DNA of 34,245 nt from Lachnospiraceae bacterium. Lineage in GTDB: Bacteria; Bacillota; Clostridia; Lachnospirales; Lachnospiraceae. Positions 32,923 through 34,245 of the stretch are shown here, one piece after another. Numbering within the stretch: the stretch's first letter is position 1; the number at the start of each line of letters is the position of its first letter. Made by a program: the position numbers and the translations under genes. Under the pieces are notes generated by a model, which saw only the letters and a program-made list of their open reading frames with translations, had not been told where the DNA came from and made no database searches. The stretch lies in contig JAJQGP010000090.1 of the NCBI GenBank assembly GCA_021200475.1, positions 1-34,245 on the forward strand, in the 5' to 3' direction.

Positions 32923-32957
32923 GCGAAAAGGGCACTGGCTGTTGTGCCCCTTTTCGC
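32923..32957. terminator. Hairpin between the GH43 and FN3-PepSY genes
   Basis: GCGAAAAGGGCAC and GTGCCCCTTTTCGC pair with one extra C. A T-rich run follows on the plus strand, but the gene that would end here is on the minus strand. It may serve as the FN3-PepSY transcript end through the TTTT in its stem. Confidence 0.4.
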
Positions 32958-33052
32958 AATATTTTTCTTTACCAGACAATCTCATTTCCCTGTGTGCCTG
33001 GCGATACTCACTCTTACCAATTCTGTACCAGTAAGCGGTTACAGGGGATATG

Positions 33053-33994
33053 TTAATCTCGCTCCACTTTTTTCTCAAGAATGGCTCCTGTAATCGCGTT
33101 GATTTCATAGTCGTATTCATAATTGCCATACTCAAAGCTTACTTCGTAGACGGCAACTCCTTTTTCCCAGTCGAATTCTGCTTCCAGGTCGCGTACGGTG
33201 GATTCCGTTACTCCGGCGTCCGTAAGTGCGATGGATTTTGCTTTGGTGATTCCAATGTAACTTCCGGAATCGGCAGCTGCCGTATTGTTTCCGCTATTGC
33301 CTTCCGAACTGGTATTGCCAGAACTGCTGGTTGTGGTTCCAGACACCCGGACTTTGCAGACGTCTGAGAAATCTCCATAATATTTTACGCCGTCCGTTCC
33401 CAGCTTATAGGCACGTATTTTGAAGCGGCAGGTTGTGCCGGAGGTCAGACCATTGATTGTTGTGCTGGTGCCGCTTACCGTGGTTTTGCGGACATATTTG
33501 CCTTTGGTGCTGTCATACAGATAGACCTGATAGCTTGTAGTGCGTGCGGTCTTCTTCCAGGTGAGCGTTACCGATCCGGAAGAGGTGCTTGCGGCGGTAA
33601 CGCCTTTGACTTCGTCGGGTTCTGTGTAGGCAGTCAGTGTGTCTGAACGGGTGCCGTACACGGTGCTTCCATTGTCAGAGCTGTAAGCCCTGACCTTGAA
33701 CTTATACTTTTTCGCGGAACTTAAGTTTTCGATTTCCGCATAAGTTTTGGACGTCGTCTGAATAAGCGTCCATTTTTTCGATGTGGAATCATATCGATAG
33801 ACCTGATAGCCGCTGGCTCCTGATACACGATTCCATGTAAGGTCGATTTCATCGTCATCCTGATCGGCAACAGCAAGTCCGGTGACTTTGGCGAGCTTCG
33901 TTGCCACATTTACGGTTCGCGTTCCCAGGCTGGTTCCGGCGAATGCAAAAATGATAAGTGCGAATGCCATCCATCTGAATAATGTTTTCTTCAT
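33053..33994 (-). CDS. Secreted protein with two fibronectin type III domains and a C-terminal PepSY domain
   Basis: This 313-residue protein has a signal peptide (about 1-30, with RWMAFALIIFAFAG). FN3 domain 1 spans about 37-133 (LTWNRVSGASGYQVYRYDS). FN3 domain 2 spans about 134-218 (SVTLTWKKTARTTSYQVYLY). A Ser/Asn/Gly linker follows to about 243, then a PepSY domain (about 247-313, ending EINAITGAILEKKVE). The PepSY part closely resembles the last repeat of the 27642-28604 protein. AAAGGAGG (34003-34010, minus) fixes the start; upstream open frame to 34108 contains the promoter and is not coding. Surface role is likely; function unknown. Confidence 0.9.
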   Translation of the reverse strand: MKKTLFRWMAFALIIFAFAGTSLGTRTVNVATKLAKVTGLAVADQDDDEIDLTWNRVSGASGYQVYRYDSTSKKWTLIQTTSKTYAEIENLSSAKKYKFKVRAYSSDNGSTVYGTRSDTLTAYTEPDEVKGVTAASTSSGSVTLTWKKTARTTSYQVYLYDSTKGKYVRKTTVSGTSTTINGLTSGTTCRFKIRAYKLGTDGVKYYGDFSDVCKVRVSGTTTSSSGNTSSEGNSGNNTAAADSGSYIGITKAKSIALTDAGVTESTVRDLEAEFDWEKGVAVYEVSFEYGNYEYDYEINAITGAILEKKVERD

Positions 33995-34027
33995 CCTCTT
34001 GTCCTCCTTTGTTTTCGTTGTGACATT

Positions 34028-34061
34028 AGTATACGGGAGAAATATTAGAAGAATATTAGAA
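34028..34061 (-). promoter_or_regulatory. Promoter region with two direct repeats 11 bp apart
   Basis: On the plus strand AATATTAGAA occurs at 34041-34050 and 34052-34061, an 11-bp period. A minus-strand TATACT box lies at 34033-34028. The repeats cover the position where a -35 box should be, and no good -35 is seen. This layout is typical of OmpR-family activator sites. Confidence 0.5.
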
Positions 34062-34065
34062 ATAT

Positions 34066-34094
34066 CGTAACTGTTCCGTACCTTCACAGTTACG
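34066..34094. repeat. Dispersed GTAACTG/CAGTTAC repeat, copy 2
   Basis: CGTAACTG and CAGTTACG (8-bp perfect arms) enclose 13 nt including GTACCTTCA. It matches 4940-4967 closely. Downstream to the window end are three more hairpins: AGCCCATC/GATGGGGCT, GTCCTTCGCA/TGCGAAGGAC (34161-34185) and CCCCAGC/GCTGGGG (34209-34225). No gene is seen in 34109-34245. Confidence 0.6.
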
Positions 34095-34245
34095 AGGGAA
34101 TAGCCCATCTGGAATCGCTACGCGATGGGGCTTTTCCCCACATAATATACGTTTTCATACGTCCTTCGCAGCAAGTGCGAAGGACTGTCCTGAATGAAAA
34201 ACCCAATCCCCCAGCTATGCTGGGGAGAATAGAGTAAGCCGTAGT

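Noticed and set aside
33995..34108. 38-codon N-terminal extension of the FN3-PepSY protein
   Set aside because: It would include the promoter and direct repeats, and a clear ribosome site and signal peptide begin at 33994.

Overview
The window looks like chromosomal DNA of a gut-type anaerobic Clostridia member, most likely Lachnospiraceae. This is inferred from strong AGGAGG ribosome sites, a type III glutamine synthetase, an ATPase-less carbohydrate ABC transporter, intracellular GH43/GH51 enzymes, and many short palindromic intergenic repeats. No phage, transposase, CRISPR, rRNA or tRNA was seen. Coordinates are 1-based in the window.

Region 1 (220-7034, + strand) is an arabino-oligosaccharide module: a Tat-signal binding protein, two MalF/MalG-type permeases, a cytoplasmic GH43-like glycosidase, a GH51 arabinofuranosidase and a small Cys-rich protein. 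Region 2 (7167-18847) is a hexuronate module: uxuA on the minus strand, divergent from a three-gene TRAP transporter (dctPQM), then a YcxB-like protein, a KdgF-type cupin broken at an A7 tract, uxaC, a GntR/FCD regulator, uxuB, a KDG kinase and a HIT protein. Together these would import a hexuronate and carry it through fructuronate, mannonate and KDG to KDPG. A KDPG aldolase is not in the window.

Region 3 (19199-27510, + strand) is housekeeping: a small unknown gene, thyX, a CpsB-type PHP phosphatase with a secreted two-domain Ig-like protein, class II fructose-bisphosphate aldolase, glutamine synthetase III, a CdaR/PucR-type regulator and a 46-residue protein. Region 4 (27642-33994, - strand) holds a GH43 beta-xylosidase followed within 17 bp by an OmpR-type response regulator and histidine kinase. 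It is flanked by two secreted PepSY proteins, one of which also carries two fibronectin III domains. The kinase start is out of frame at another A7 tract.

The least ordinary material is between the genes. There is a 142/143-bp near-identical direct repeat and a 40-bp two-tier palindrome present four times, plus several smaller dispersed hairpin families. There are large stem-loops between each binding-protein gene and its membrane genes, and an 11-bp-period direct repeat at the promoter of the FN3-PepSY gene. Two genes are put out of frame by A7 tracts with opposite required corrections.
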